Part shown: positions 9,701 to 17,215 of the stretch, in pieces | Numbering within the stretch: position 1 is the first letter of the stretch | How the letters are laid out: every line of letters starts with the position of its first letter | Source of the DNA: Haloechinothrix sp033042135 | GTDB taxonomy: Bacteria > Actinomycetota > Actinomycetes > Mycobacteriales > Pseudonocardiaceae | DNA: 64,000 nucleotides | Assembly: GCF_033042135.1 (NCBI RefSeq) | Contig: NZ_WBXM01000006.1 | Location: forward strand, 186,001-250,000 | Direction of reading: 5' to 3' | The notes under the pieces: model-generated | What the model was told of the DNA's origin: nothing | Databases searched by the model: none | The model's input: only the letters and a program-made list of their open reading frames with translations | Program-made: the position numbers and the translations under genes

Positions 9701-11362
9701 ATGTCCGTCAGCACATCTCCGCGCCCGACAGGGCCACAGCCGGCTACACCGCCGCCCGGTGGCCGCCCCCCGACACCGCCTCCCGGCCGCGAACGCGGCC
9801 CGGCACCGCCACCGGCCCGGCCCACAGGGCCCGGACGTCCCGGTGGCCCGCCTGCGCAGCCGGGCGCACCAGGAGGACGACCTCCCGGTCCCGGCCCGGC
9901 GCCGGGCGGGCCTCCAGCCCCTGGCGGGCCCGGGGGCCGGCCAGGCCCGGGAGGCCCGGGAGGGCCAGGCGGACCTGGGGGACCTGGCGGACCGCGAGGC
10001 CCCGGCGGACCAGGCGGCCCCGGGGGACCAGGCGGGCCTGGGGGACCGGGTAGGCACGGCGGGCAGCAACCGCAGCCCGAAGGTGAGGAACCCACCGCGC
10101 AAGACCGGCCCACCTACGTCAATACCTCGGCACGGCGCAGGAGCACCAGCAAGCAGCTGTTCGGGCTCCCGGTGGCCAACCTGATCGTGCTCGAGGTCGG
10201 ACTGGCCATCGGTCTGATCCTGATCGCGATCGACCCCTCGCTGCGCTATGTCGCCCTCGGCGTGCTGCTGGTGGCCACGCTCGCCGCATTCCTGCGCGTA
10301 CGCGGTCAGTGGTTCACGCACTGGTGCGCACGGATCGTGCGTTTCCGGCTCCGTTCACGCCAACGAGTGGCCACACCCGTCGCCCAAGCGAGCCTGGCTG
10401 ACATCGCGGAGGAAGCCGAGGACGACAGCTCCGTGATCGCCGACGGCGATCCGCGAGTCAACCTCCTCCGGCTGACGATCCCCGACCTGTTCGTGGCTCA
10501 AGGAATGGATCACGATCGCCGCCCGGTCGGGCTGGCCTGGCACGACGGTGTCTGGACCGCGGTCCTGCTCGTCGAGCCCACCCCGTCGCTGGTCTCGCGC
10601 GCGAGCGAAGCACCGAGCCTGCCGCTATCGGCGCTGGTGCCGTGCCTGGAGGATCGCGGCGTGGTGCTGGACTCGCTCAAGGTCATCTGGCACTGCTACC
10701 CGGGCAGCAACGCCCTGCCGTCCGATTCGCCCGCGCTAGGGGCATACATGGAGCTGCTCGGGCCGCTTCCTGCCGCGGCTCGGCGTACCACCTGGATCGC
10801 GGTGCGGCTCGACCCGCGCCGCTGCCCGGCGGCGATCCGCGAACGGGGTGGCGGGGTCGTCGGGGCGCACCGCGCGCTGATCGGGGCGATCTCACGTATC
10901 CGCAGCGCGCTGGACGCCTGCGATATCCCAACCCGCCCGCTTGATCCGGACGAGCTACTGCGCTCCGGCATCTCCAGCGCCGAACTCACCTCCGCGACCG
11001 CATCGGACGAACCGGTGACGATGAACGAGCGGTGGGAAGGAGTGACCGCTGCCGGTATCGGTCACGCCAGCTACGCCATCACCGGCTGGCCTAAAGGCAA
11101 GATCACCGATACTCTCAACGCCTTGACCAGCGTACGTGCGCTGTCGTCCACGGTCGCGCTGGCGATCTCGCCCGCCACCGACGACGGTGAGGTCGGCCTC
11201 AGCGGCCTCATCCGCGTCAGCGCTCGCAACCCCCGCGAACTCGATGCCGCCGACCAGCGGTTGGAGAGCATCTCCGAACGGCTCGGCTTCTCGCTGACCC
11301 CGTTACGAGGTCTCCAGGTGGCTGGACTCGCCGCGACGCTACCGATGGGAGGAACTGCGTGA
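9701..11362 (+). CDS. eccE: Type VII secretion protein EccE with collagen-like N-terminal region
   Basis: Peripheral subunit of the T7SS membrane complex. From this start there are 553 residues. A disordered Pro/Gly region of about 130 residues comes first, then two adjacent transmembrane helices (LPVANLIVLEVGLAIGLILI and YVALGVLLVATLAAFL), then a cytosolic domain. ATG 9701 gives a typical MSVSTSPRP start; GTG 9662 (13 residues longer) is a real alternative since the GAGGGG box at 9680-9685 sits between the two. ESX-4 of M. tuberculosis lacks eccE, whereas M. abscessus ESX-4 has it, so this locus resembles the complete version. The stop overlaps the next gene by 4 bp. Confidence 0.9.
   Translation: MSVSTSPRPTGPQPATPPPGGRPPTPPPGRERGPAPPPARPTGPGRPGGPPAQPGAPGGRPPGPGPAPGGPPAPGGPGGRPGPGGPGGPGGPGGPGGPRGPGGPGGPGGPGGPGGPGRHGGQQPQPEGEEPTAQDRPTYVNTSARRRSTSKQLFGLPVANLIVLEVGLAIGLILIAIDPSLRYVALGVLLVATLAAFLRVRGQWFTHWCARIVRFRLRSRQRVATPVAQASLADIAEEAEDDSSVIADGDPRVNLLRLTIPDLFVAQGMDHDRRPVGLAWHDGVWTAVLLVEPTPSLVSRASEAPSLPLSALVPCLEDRGVVLDSLKVIWHCYPGSNALPSDSPALGAYMELLGPLPAAARRTTWIAVRLDPRRCPAAIRERGGGVVGAHRALIGAISRIRSALDACDIPTRPLDPDELLRSGISSAELTSATASDEPVTMNERWEGVTAAGIGHASYAITGWPKGKITDTLNALTSVRALSSTVALAISPATDDGEVGLSGLIRVSARNPRELDAADQRLESISERLGFSLTPLRGLQVAGLAATLPMGGTA
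9925..10053 (+). repeat. Collagen-like Gly-Gly-Pro coding repeat in eccE
   Basis: Imperfect 9-bp units of the GGN-GGN-CCN type encode about a dozen tandem Gly-Gly-Pro triplets, interrupted by Arg once near the middle. Synonymous bases vary between units, so the amino-acid pattern is conserved better than the DNA. Confidence 0.85.
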
Positions 11363-12081
11363 GCACACGTGTACGTGAGGGCAGCGCACGCACCGAGGTA
11401 GCACCGGAATTCATCGTCGAGCCCGAACTACTCGACGCGATCAGCCCATCGGGAGATCGCGGGGGGATCGTGCTGGGGTCTACGACGAACGGGGAGCCGC
11501 TGACGGTGTCCGCGTTGCGAGCGAGCCCCACCCGGATCGTCCTTGTCGGCGGCCTGTACCTGGCACGCCAGGTTGCCTTGCGCGCCATGGCGGTCGGTGC
11601 GTGGATCGTCGTCGCCACAGGCCGCCCAGCGGCGTGGCAGATGCTCAAGCACGCCGCGGGTACGCAAGCGGACGGGCGCCCCTCCCCGCACGTCCAGATC
11701 CGACGCCTCTCCCCTGTCGAGCTGCCCCGGCCGTCCGAGAACGCCCCGCTGCTGGTGATGCACGACGGCGGTCCGACGCCACAGGACCTGTTCCCACCGC
11801 GGTCGCCGTGGCAAACCACGGTGTACGTGCTGCCGTACCTGCACCCGCAGGCCAGCTCCACGGCGAACGCGTCGGATCTGGTGTTCATGCAGCGTCTGCC
11901 CGCCGGCCAGGCCGAGCTGGCCGGACGTATGTGGTCGCTGCCACCCCACCTGGTCCAGCAGCTGACCACCCTCGCCGACGATCAGGTCATCGCCCTCGGA
12001 CGTAACCTCTGGCAACCCATTCGCCTGGTCACCACCCAAAGCGAGCAGCAGATACTCGGCCCGATCCGCCGCGGCGACTGA
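11359..12081 (+). CDS. Unknown protein translationally coupled to eccE
   Basis: I do not recognise this 240-residue protein. Its GTG start overlaps the eccE stop (GTGA), so it belongs to the same transcript and probably the same process. It has no signal peptide or transmembrane helix. The middle reads like an alpha/beta fold: TRIVLVGGLYLARQVALRAMAVGAWIVVATGRPAAWQ suggests a strand-helix-strand unit, and PLLVMHDGG plus TTVYVLPYL suggest further strands. There is no complete Walker or catalytic motif. The C-terminus (HLVQQLTTLADDQVIALGRNLWQPIRLVTTQSEQQIL) resembles the end of a domain binding a charged ligand, but that is only an impression. Its position suggests a cytosolic T7SS accessory protein. 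Confidence 0.75.
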   Translation: MSTRVREGSARTEVAPEFIVEPELLDAISPSGDRGGIVLGSTTNGEPLTVSALRASPTRIVLVGGLYLARQVALRAMAVGAWIVVATGRPAAWQMLKHAAGTQADGRPSPHVQIRRLSPVELPRPSENAPLLVMHDGGPTPQDLFPPRSPWQTTVYVLPYLHPQASSTANASDLVFMQRLPAGQAELAGRMWSLPPHLVQQLTTLADDQVIALGRNLWQPIRLVTTQSEQQILGPIRRGD

Positions 12082-12128
12082 CACCACCCCAACGCCCTTG
12101 CCCGAGCCGGTGTCGTTGCCGACGTGGC

Positions 12129-12196
12129 ACCTGTCCGCGTTTAGCGGGCAAACTGTCGCGCGGCGGTAGCGGTTAGCCCGCTAAACGCGGACAGGT
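12129..12196. repeat. Inverted pair of TTTAGC-type palindromic elements
   Basis: Bases 12129-12149 and 12176-12196 are perfect 21-nt reverse complements separated by 26 nt. Each arm holds one copy of the window's recurring element (core CGCGTTTAGCGGGC / GCCCGCTAAACGCG). The pair follows the last T7SS gene and precedes the nuclease gene, so it could act as a transcription terminator. It has no U-tract. Confidence 0.8.
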
Positions 12197-12322
12197 AACG
12201 AGACCGAGGAACACAGCACCGGACAGCTTTTCGGGGATTGAACGAAAATTTGTGGTACCGAGTGTCCCACCGGTACAACGATAGTCTTGTCGACCCTTCG
12301 CGGTTGCCACATATTGGTCTTC

Positions 12323-13240
12323 GTGACTGTTTCACGTACTCCACAACTCACCGACGTGTTCCGCGGCTCCGAAGCGCGGAAGGCTGGACTCATCACCGAA
12401 TCTCAGCTTCGAAGTGGCCGGTATCGCAGGTTGTTCCAGGACGTATACGCACCTGCTGATCTGCCCGTCACCCACGAGCTGCGGTGCCGGGGTGCCGCGC
12501 TGCTGGCGCCTCCACAGGCGGTACTCACCGGCCGATCCGCTGCGACAGTACGTGGTATCGAACTAGCGAAGCCACACGATCCTGTGGAGATGGTTGTCCC
12601 CGAAGAACACCGTTTCGGCCCCATCCGCGGCATCGAGATACGTCGCACCGAAACCAAGCCCGCTGAAACCAAGCCATGGCATGGGATCAAGATAGCGCGC
12701 TCTCGCCGTATCGCCCTGGATCTCGCACTACGACTGTCGCCGCGGAAGCATGGCTGGATCATGCGTCTCCGCATCGCCACACCTGACCTGGATGCTGTCT
12801 TGCGTGCCGGTTTGGTCAAACGTGGGGCGCTGGTCAGAATGTTCCGGAACCGACGCAACCGAGGAATCCGTCTCGCGCGAGCCGCGTTGGATCTCACCGA
12901 CAAGCGTGCTGAGTCATTACCCGAATCAGATCTCCGCGTTGTTCTGCATTTCGGCGGGTTCAACGTCACACCACAACATGTCGTACGCCACAACGGCAAA
13001 TTCATCGGCAGACTGGACCTTGCACTGCGGAAACACAAGATCGGTATCGAATACGACGGCCGATGGCACAATACCGTGGACCAACGACGACGCGACCAGG
13101 TGCGACGCGCGCGGTTACGACAAGCTGGGTGGCACATCATCGTAGTGACAGCCGAGAGGCTCCTCCACGATGTGCCCGGACTCCTGGAAGAGGTGCGCCA
13201 AGCTCAAGCGGGCAGCTTACGTGATCAACTCACGGCGTGA
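12323..13240 (+). CDS. DUF559-type protein with Vsr/PD-(D/E)XK-like C-terminal domain
   Basis: The N-terminal part (~1-90: LTDVFRGSEARKAGLITESQLRSGRYRRLFQDVYAP) is the winged-helix-like region often called AbiEi-antitoxin-like in actinobacteria. The C-terminal part (~205-300) carries the restriction-endonuclease-like core: PESDLR, GRLDLAL, IGIEYDGRWHN and a final LRQAGWHIIVVTAERL. Such proteins are common in actinobacteria and their role is unknown. GTG 12323 gives the family-like start; TTG 12287 is an alternative and neither has a strong ribosome binding site. Codons such as ATA, CGA and AAA and a visibly lower G+C than the neighbours suggest recent acquisition. The 3' end overlaps truA tail-to-tail by 16 bp. 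Confidence 0.75.
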   Translation: MTVSRTPQLTDVFRGSEARKAGLITESQLRSGRYRRLFQDVYAPADLPVTHELRCRGAALLAPPQAVLTGRSAATVRGIELAKPHDPVEMVVPEEHRFGPIRGIEIRRTETKPAETKPWHGIKIARSRRIALDLALRLSPRKHGWIMRLRIATPDLDAVLRAGLVKRGALVRMFRNRRNRGIRLARAALDLTDKRAESLPESDLRVVLHFGGFNVTPQHVVRHNGKFIGRLDLALRKHKIGIEYDGRWHNTVDQRRRDQVRRARLRQAGWHIIVVTAERLLHDVPGLLEEVRQAQAGSLRDQLTA

Positions 13241-14079
13241 TCATCAGGAGTGCGTCGACGCCGGGTACGAGTCGCCTGCGCTTCGAGCTCACTACTATCC
13301 GGGTACTCGACCTCGGTGAGCGTCAGCCCGTGCGGCGGCGCGACAGCACTGCACCGCTCACCCCGCGCCAGCATCGCTCCGGGCCACTCCACTCCCCGGC
13401 GCCCATCGCCAACCAGTAGGAGTGCTCCTACGAGACTGCGTACCATCGAATGGCAGAACGCGTCGGCGGCTACGTGAGCTTCGAGTACGTCCTCCGAAAC
13501 GCGGCGCCATGTCAGGTCTTGAAGTTCCCTGATCGTCGTTGCCCCCGCGCGCTGCTTGCAGAACGCAGCGAAGTCATGCAATCCGATCAAGGCAGCCGAA
13601 GCCCTGTTCATCCGTTCGACGTCAAGCGTGTGGTGCCAAGCCAACGTATCGGCTCGTCGTAACGGATCGACCCCCCACTTCGCGTCCGAGACGCGGTACC
13701 GATAATGCCGCCGGATCGCCGAGAAGCGAGCATCGAACCCCTTCGGCGCCACGGTAAGACCAGTGACTCGGATATCTCCAGGAAGGAAACGATTCCAGCG
13801 GTGGCACACGCGATCAAGTTCCGGCACCCCCCAGGAGTCGACGGTTAGGCCGCTAAACGTGTCCCCCGGTTCGGCGGGCTCGACATCGATATGGGCGACC
13901 TGGCCGGTCGCGTGGACACCGGCATCGGTGCGGCCCGCGACGACAATGGCGCGCGCCAGCGCGGCTCCGGGAGGGTGTTTGGCCAGCGCGTCGTCCAGGA
14001 CGCCCTGCACGGTACGCAAACCCGGTTGCTTCGCCCAGCCCGAGAACGCAGTGCCGTCATAGCGGATGTCGAGGCGCAA
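13225..14079 (-). CDS. truA: tRNA pseudouridine(38-40) synthase TruA
   Basis: Converts uridines 38-40 of the tRNA anticodon arm to pseudouridine. Of 284 residues, the catalytic Asp52 lies in GRTDAGVHATGQVAH, and RFSAIRRHYRYRV and ALLLVGDGRR are family blocks. The start appears to be TTG 14077-14079; no other in-frame start exists between it and the rplQ end, and its purine-rich leader (GGGAGGGCGGG) lies inside the terminator-like hairpin that follows rplQ. Residues 73-81 (DTFSGLTVD) in the variable segment are encoded by a copy of the palindromic element seen elsewhere in the window. truA follows rplQ in many actinobacteria. Confidence 0.95.
   Translation of the reverse strand: MRLDIRYDGTAFSGWAKQPGLRTVQGVLDDALAKHPPGAALARAIVVAGRTDAGVHATGQVAHIDVEPAEPGDTFSGLTVDSWGVPELDRVCHRWNRFLPGDIRVTGLTVAPKGFDARFSAIRRHYRYRVSDAKWGVDPLRRADTLAWHHTLDVERMNRASAALIGLHDFAAFCKQRAGATTIRELQDLTWRRVSEDVLEAHVAADAFCHSMVRSLVGALLLVGDGRRGVEWPGAMLARGERCSAVAPPHGLTLTEVEYPDSSELEAQATRTRRRRTPDDHAVS
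13841..13863. repeat. Palindromic element inside the truA coding sequence
   Basis: Read on the truA strand this is ACGTTTAGCGGCCTAACCGT, which differs at one base of 20 from the intergenic copy at 21491-21514. It is in frame and encodes TFSGLTV with TTT and CTA codons that are rare in this G+C-rich gene. Confidence 0.8.
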
Positions 14080-14083
14080 ACGG

Positions 14084-14120
14084 ACGAGCCCGCCCTCCCC
14101 GTGCGGGAGGGCGGGCTCGT
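14084..14120 (-). terminator. Hairpin between rplQ and truA
   Basis: A perfect 16-bp stem (14084-14099 with 14105-14120) has a 5-nt loop. It lies 18 bp after the rplQ stop and ends 4 bp before the truA start codon. It has no U-tract. It probably reduces read-through from the alpha operon and may hide the truA ribosome binding site. Confidence 0.75.
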
Positions 14121-14138
14121 CGTGGAACTCCTCAGATG

Positions 14139-14804
14139 TCAGGATTCGTCCTTCTTGTCCTCGCCGGTCTGGCTGGTGTCGCCGGACTCGGATGCCACTT
14201 CCTGGTCATCCGCGACCTCGGCTTCCGCTGCTTCACCGCCCTCAGCGGTCTCGGCATCCGCGACGGTACCCTCCTCCTGCTCACTGGCGGATTGGGTGTC
14301 CTCGGTCGATGTCTCCGCGTCCGCCACATCGCCCGAGTCCGCGAGTACCTCGTCAGCGGCGGCGTGGCCAGCCGCCTTGGCCGAATCCTTCTCCTCGTCC
14401 TTCGCGAACCGCGTGCCGCGCGCCCGCTCCGCCTCGGAAGTCACCGTCTTCTCCGAGACCAGCTCGATCACGGCCATCGGCGCGTTATCGCCCTTCCGAG
14501 GAAGCGTGCGTGTGATCCGGGTGTACCCGCCATTGCGGTCCTCGTAGAACGGACCGATCTCGGTCATCAGCCGGTGCACCACCGACTGGTTACGGATTAC
14601 CTTCTGGATCTGCCTGCGGTTGTGCAGATCACCGCGCTTCGCCTTGGTGATCAGCTTTTCCGCCAGCGGGCGCAAGCGCCGCGCCTTCGCCTCGGTAGTG
14701 GTGATCCGACCGTGCTCGAACAACGATGTCGCCAAGTTCGACATCATCAACTTCTCGTGAGCAGGTGACCCGCCGAGACGGCGGCCCTTCGTTGGAGTAG
14801 GCAT
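14139..14804 (-). CDS. rplQ: 50S ribosomal protein L17
   Basis: Large-subunit protein near the exit tunnel. The conserved core (MPTPTKGRRLGGSPAHEKLMMSNLATSLFEHGRITTTEAKA) occupies about the first 120 residues. A tail of roughly 100 residues rich in Glu, Asp, Ala and Ser follows, making it 221 aa against about 120 in E. coli; long acidic L17 tails are usual in actinobacteria. ATG follows the rpoA TAA with no gap (TAAATG). Last gene of the alpha operon. Confidence 0.97.
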   Translation of the reverse strand: MPTPTKGRRLGGSPAHEKLMMSNLATSLFEHGRITTTEAKARRLRPLAEKLITKAKRGDLHNRRQIQKVIRNQSVVHRLMTEIGPFYEDRNGGYTRITRTLPRKGDNAPMAVIELVSEKTVTSEAERARGTRFAKDEEKDSAKAAGHAAADEVLADSGDVADAETSTEDTQSASEQEEGTVADAETAEGGEAAEAEVADDQEVASESGDTSQTGEDKKDES

Positions 14805-15884
14805 TTACAGCTGCTCCGTCTCTGCGTAGTCCTGGCCGTCATCGTGGCCGTTATCCGAAATCTCGTCGACGTCCGAGACTGTGTCGAAGCCCTCGGACCA
14901 GCTCTCGCTTTCGAAGTTCGCCGCAGCCGCACTGGGATCGAACCCGGGCGGGCTGTCCTTCAACGCGAGGCCGAGGCCGACCAGTTTCATCTTGACTTCA
15001 TCGATCGACTTGGCGCCGAAGTTCCGGATGTCAAGGAGATCCGCCTCGCTACGCGACACCAGTTCACCGACGGTGTGAATGCCCTCCCGCTTGAGGCAGT
15101 TGTAGGACCGCACCGTCAAGTCAAGGTCCTCGATCGGCATCGCGTACGCCGCAATGGTGTCCGCTTCCTGCGGCGACGGCCCGATCTCGATCCCCTCGGC
15201 GTCGATGTTGAGCTCCCGCGCGAGACCGAACAACTCCACCAGCGTGCGCCCGGCCGACGCGACAGCGTCCCGGGGAGTGATGGACGGCTTGGTCTCCACG
15301 TCCAGGATCAACTTGTCGAAGTCGGTCCGCTGCTCGACACGTGTCGCCTCGACCTTGTACGACACCTTGAGCACCGGCGAGTAGATCGAGTCCACCGGGA
15401 TTCGACCGATCTCCGCGCCTGACTGCTTGTTCTGCACCGCGGGCACATAACCGCGGCCACGCTCCACCACAAGCTCCATCTCGAGCTTGCCCTTCGCGTT
15501 GAGCGAGGCGATGTGGAGATCCGGATTATGCACGGTCACACCGGCCGACGGCACGATGTCCGCCGCCGTCACCTCACCAGGCCCCTGCTTGCGCAGGTAC
15601 ATGGTCACCGGCTCGTCCTCCTCGGAGGAGACGACCAGTTCCTTGATGTTCAGGATGATGTCGGTGACATCCTCCTTCACACCGGGAACCGTCGAGAACT
15701 CGTGCAGCACACCGTCGATCCGGATACTGGTAACGGCAGCACCCGGAATGGACGACAGCAGCGTACGCCGCAACGAGTTGCCGAGCGTATAGCCGAATCC
15801 GGGCTCAAGCGGCTCGAGCGTGAACCGGGAACGGGTCTCGGTAACTGTCTCCTCGGACAGTCCCGGGCGCTGGGAAATCAGCAC
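14805..15884 (-). CDS. rpoA: DNA-directed RNA polymerase alpha subunit
   Basis: Forms the assembly platform of RNA polymerase. The N-terminal dimerisation domain (about 1-230, RFTLEPLEPGFGYTLGNSLRRTLLSSIPGAAV) and the C-terminal DNA/activator-binding domain (about 250-330, EDLDLTVRSYNCLKREGIHTVGEL...DEVKMKLVGLGLALKD) are both intact, and a short acidic tail follows. GTG 15884 (VLISQRPGLSEE) is chosen because AGGAAAGGAAG stands 7 nt before it; an upstream in-frame start would add 11 non-conserved residues. Between rpsD and rplQ. Confidence 0.97.
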   Translation of the reverse strand: MLISQRPGLSEETVTETRSRFTLEPLEPGFGYTLGNSLRRTLLSSIPGAAVTSIRIDGVLHEFSTVPGVKEDVTDIILNIKELVVSSEEDEPVTMYLRKQGPGEVTAADIVPSAGVTVHNPDLHIASLNAKGKLEMELVVERGRGYVPAVQNKQSGAEIGRIPVDSIYSPVLKVSYKVEATRVEQRTDFDKLILDVETKPSITPRDAVASAGRTLVELFGLARELNIDAEGIEIGPSPQEADTIAAYAMPIEDLDLTVRSYNCLKREGIHTVGELVSRSEADLLDIRNFGAKSIDEVKMKLVGLGLALKDSPPGFDPSAAAANFESESWSEGFDTVSDVDEISDNGHDDGQDYAETEQL

Positions 15885-15972
15885 TGTCGATCTTCCTTTC
15901 CTGCCGGCGCCCGCCATATGACGCCGGGTTTCTTTGTCATCCTCGTGCCCGGCCTCGAAGCCGGGAACACGA

Positions 15973-16578
15973 TCACTTCGAGTAAAGCTCCACGATCAGC
16001 TGCTCCTGCACCGGAACATCGATCTGAGCGCGTTCCGGAAGCTGGTGGACGAGCACCCGCAGGTTCGACGGCACGACCTGGAGCCAGCCGGGAATCGGTC
16101 GCTCACCGAAAGCTTCCTTGGCGGCAACGAACGGCAGCATCGACAGCGACTTCGGCCGCACGTCGATGATGTCGAACTTGCTCACGCGATAGCTCGGGAC
16201 ATCGACCTTCTTGCCGTTGACCAGGAAGTGGCCGTGGCTGACCAGCTGTCGTGCCTGCCGGCGGGTACGTGCGATACCCGCGCGGTACACCACGTTGTCC
16301 AGCCGCGATTCGAGGATCTGCAGCAGGTTCTCGCCGGTCTTACCCTGGCGGCGCACAGCCTCTTCGTAGTACCGGCGGAACTGGCGCTCGAGCACACCAT
16401 AGGTGTAACGAGCCTTTTGCTTCTCCTGCAGCTGCAGGAGGTACTCGCTCTCCTTGATCCTGCCGCGACCGTGCTGCCCCGGCGGGTACGGACGACGCTC
16501 GAATGCCTGATCGCCACCGACAAGGTCGACCTTGAGCCGGCGGGACTTCCTGGTTACGGGTCCGGTGTATCGGGCCAT
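15973..16578 (-). CDS. rpsD: 30S ribosomal protein S4
   Basis: Primary 16S rRNA binder that nucleates 30S assembly and represses the alpha operon in some bacteria. The 201 residues include the N-terminal MARYTGPVTRKSRRL and an S4 RNA-binding fold (ESRLDNVVYRAGIARTRRQARQLVSHGHFLVNG, ~90-125). There is no CxxC zinc motif, so this is the zinc-independent form. The 88-bp gap to rpoA holds a small 6-bp stem (15948-15965). Confidence 0.97.
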   Translation of the reverse strand: MARYTGPVTRKSRRLKVDLVGGDQAFERRPYPPGQHGRGRIKESEYLLQLQEKQKARYTYGVLERQFRRYYEEAVRRQGKTGENLLQILESRLDNVVYRAGIARTRRQARQLVSHGHFLVNGKKVDVPSYRVSKFDIIDVRPKSLSMLPFVAAKEAFGERPIPGWLQVVPSNLRVLVHQLPERAQIDVPVQEQLIVELYSK

Positions 16579-16603
16579 ATCTTCTCTCGCTCCTCCCCGC
16601 TCG

Positions 16604-17008
16604 TCAGACCCTGCGTCGCTTCGGTGGGCGGCAGCCGTTGTGCGGCTGAGGCGTCACGTCCTGGATCGTCCCGACCTCGAGGCCTGCGGCCTGGAGCGAG
16701 CGGATCGCGGTCTCGCGGCCCGAGCCCGGACCCTTCACGAACACATCCACCTTCTTCATACCGTGCTCGCTCGCCTTACGGGCAGCGTTCTCGGCAGCCA
16801 TCTGCGCGGCAAACGGGGTCGATTTCCGGGATCCCTTGAACCCGACGTGCCCGGACGACGCCCACGCGATCACCGCACCCGTCGGGTCGGTGATCGAAAC
16901 AATGGTGTTGTTGAAGGTGCTCTTGATGTGCGCATGACCGTGCGCTACGTTCTTTTTCTCCTTGCGCCGGACTTTCTTTGCGCCCGACGCCCGAGACTTC
17001 GGTGGCAT
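16604..17008 (-). CDS. rpsK: 30S ribosomal protein S11
   Basis: Platform protein of the 30S subunit next to the Shine-Dalgarno helix. The 134 residues contain the family core NVAHGHAHIKSTFNNTIVSITD and end DVTPQPHNGCRPPKRRRV. The start ATG at 17008 has AGAGGAGAG upstream; an upstream extension is possible in frame but has no conserved sequence. Confidence 0.97.
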   Translation of the reverse strand: MPPKSRASGAKKVRRKEKKNVAHGHAHIKSTFNNTIVSITDPTGAVIAWASSGHVGFKGSRKSTPFAAQMAAENAARKASEHGMKKVDVFVKGPGSGRETAIRSLQAAGLEVGTIQDVTPQPHNGCRPPKRRRV

Positions 17009-17073
17009 AGTTGGGGCTTCTCTCCTCTTAACGCGAGTTCTCTCGGTGTGCGGCTGCTGCTTCACGCTGACCC

Positions 17074-17094
17074 CGCCGGATCACGGATCCGGCG
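17074..17094 (-). other. Small hairpin in the rpsM-rpsK spacer
   Basis: A perfect 9-bp stem (17074-17082 with 17086-17094) with a 3-nt loop lies within the 207-bp spacer between rpsM and rpsK, which is unusually long for this operon. It could be a processing or regulatory site; there is no direct evidence for either. Confidence 0.45.
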
Positions 17095-17215
17095 TCGGCG
17101 TAGAGCTGGCGCAGGGCCAGTGGCCGGGCATACAACGCCTTCGCTGACATACACGAGCCACGGCGGCGCTGGCCACGAGCCATCCGCACGGGCTTTCCAC
17201 GTTGCGCGTTCACCG

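Noticed and set aside
12129..12196. Insertion sequence ends around the nuclease gene
   Set aside because: The inverted repeats enclose only 26 bp, not the gene, and no matching copy lies at the other end; there is no transposase.
12323..13240. Abortive-infection antitoxin with a missing toxin partner
   Set aside because: The N-terminal resemblance to AbiEi antitoxin domains is weak, and no AbiEii-type nucleotidyltransferase gene lies on either side; the protein ends in its own nuclease-like domain.
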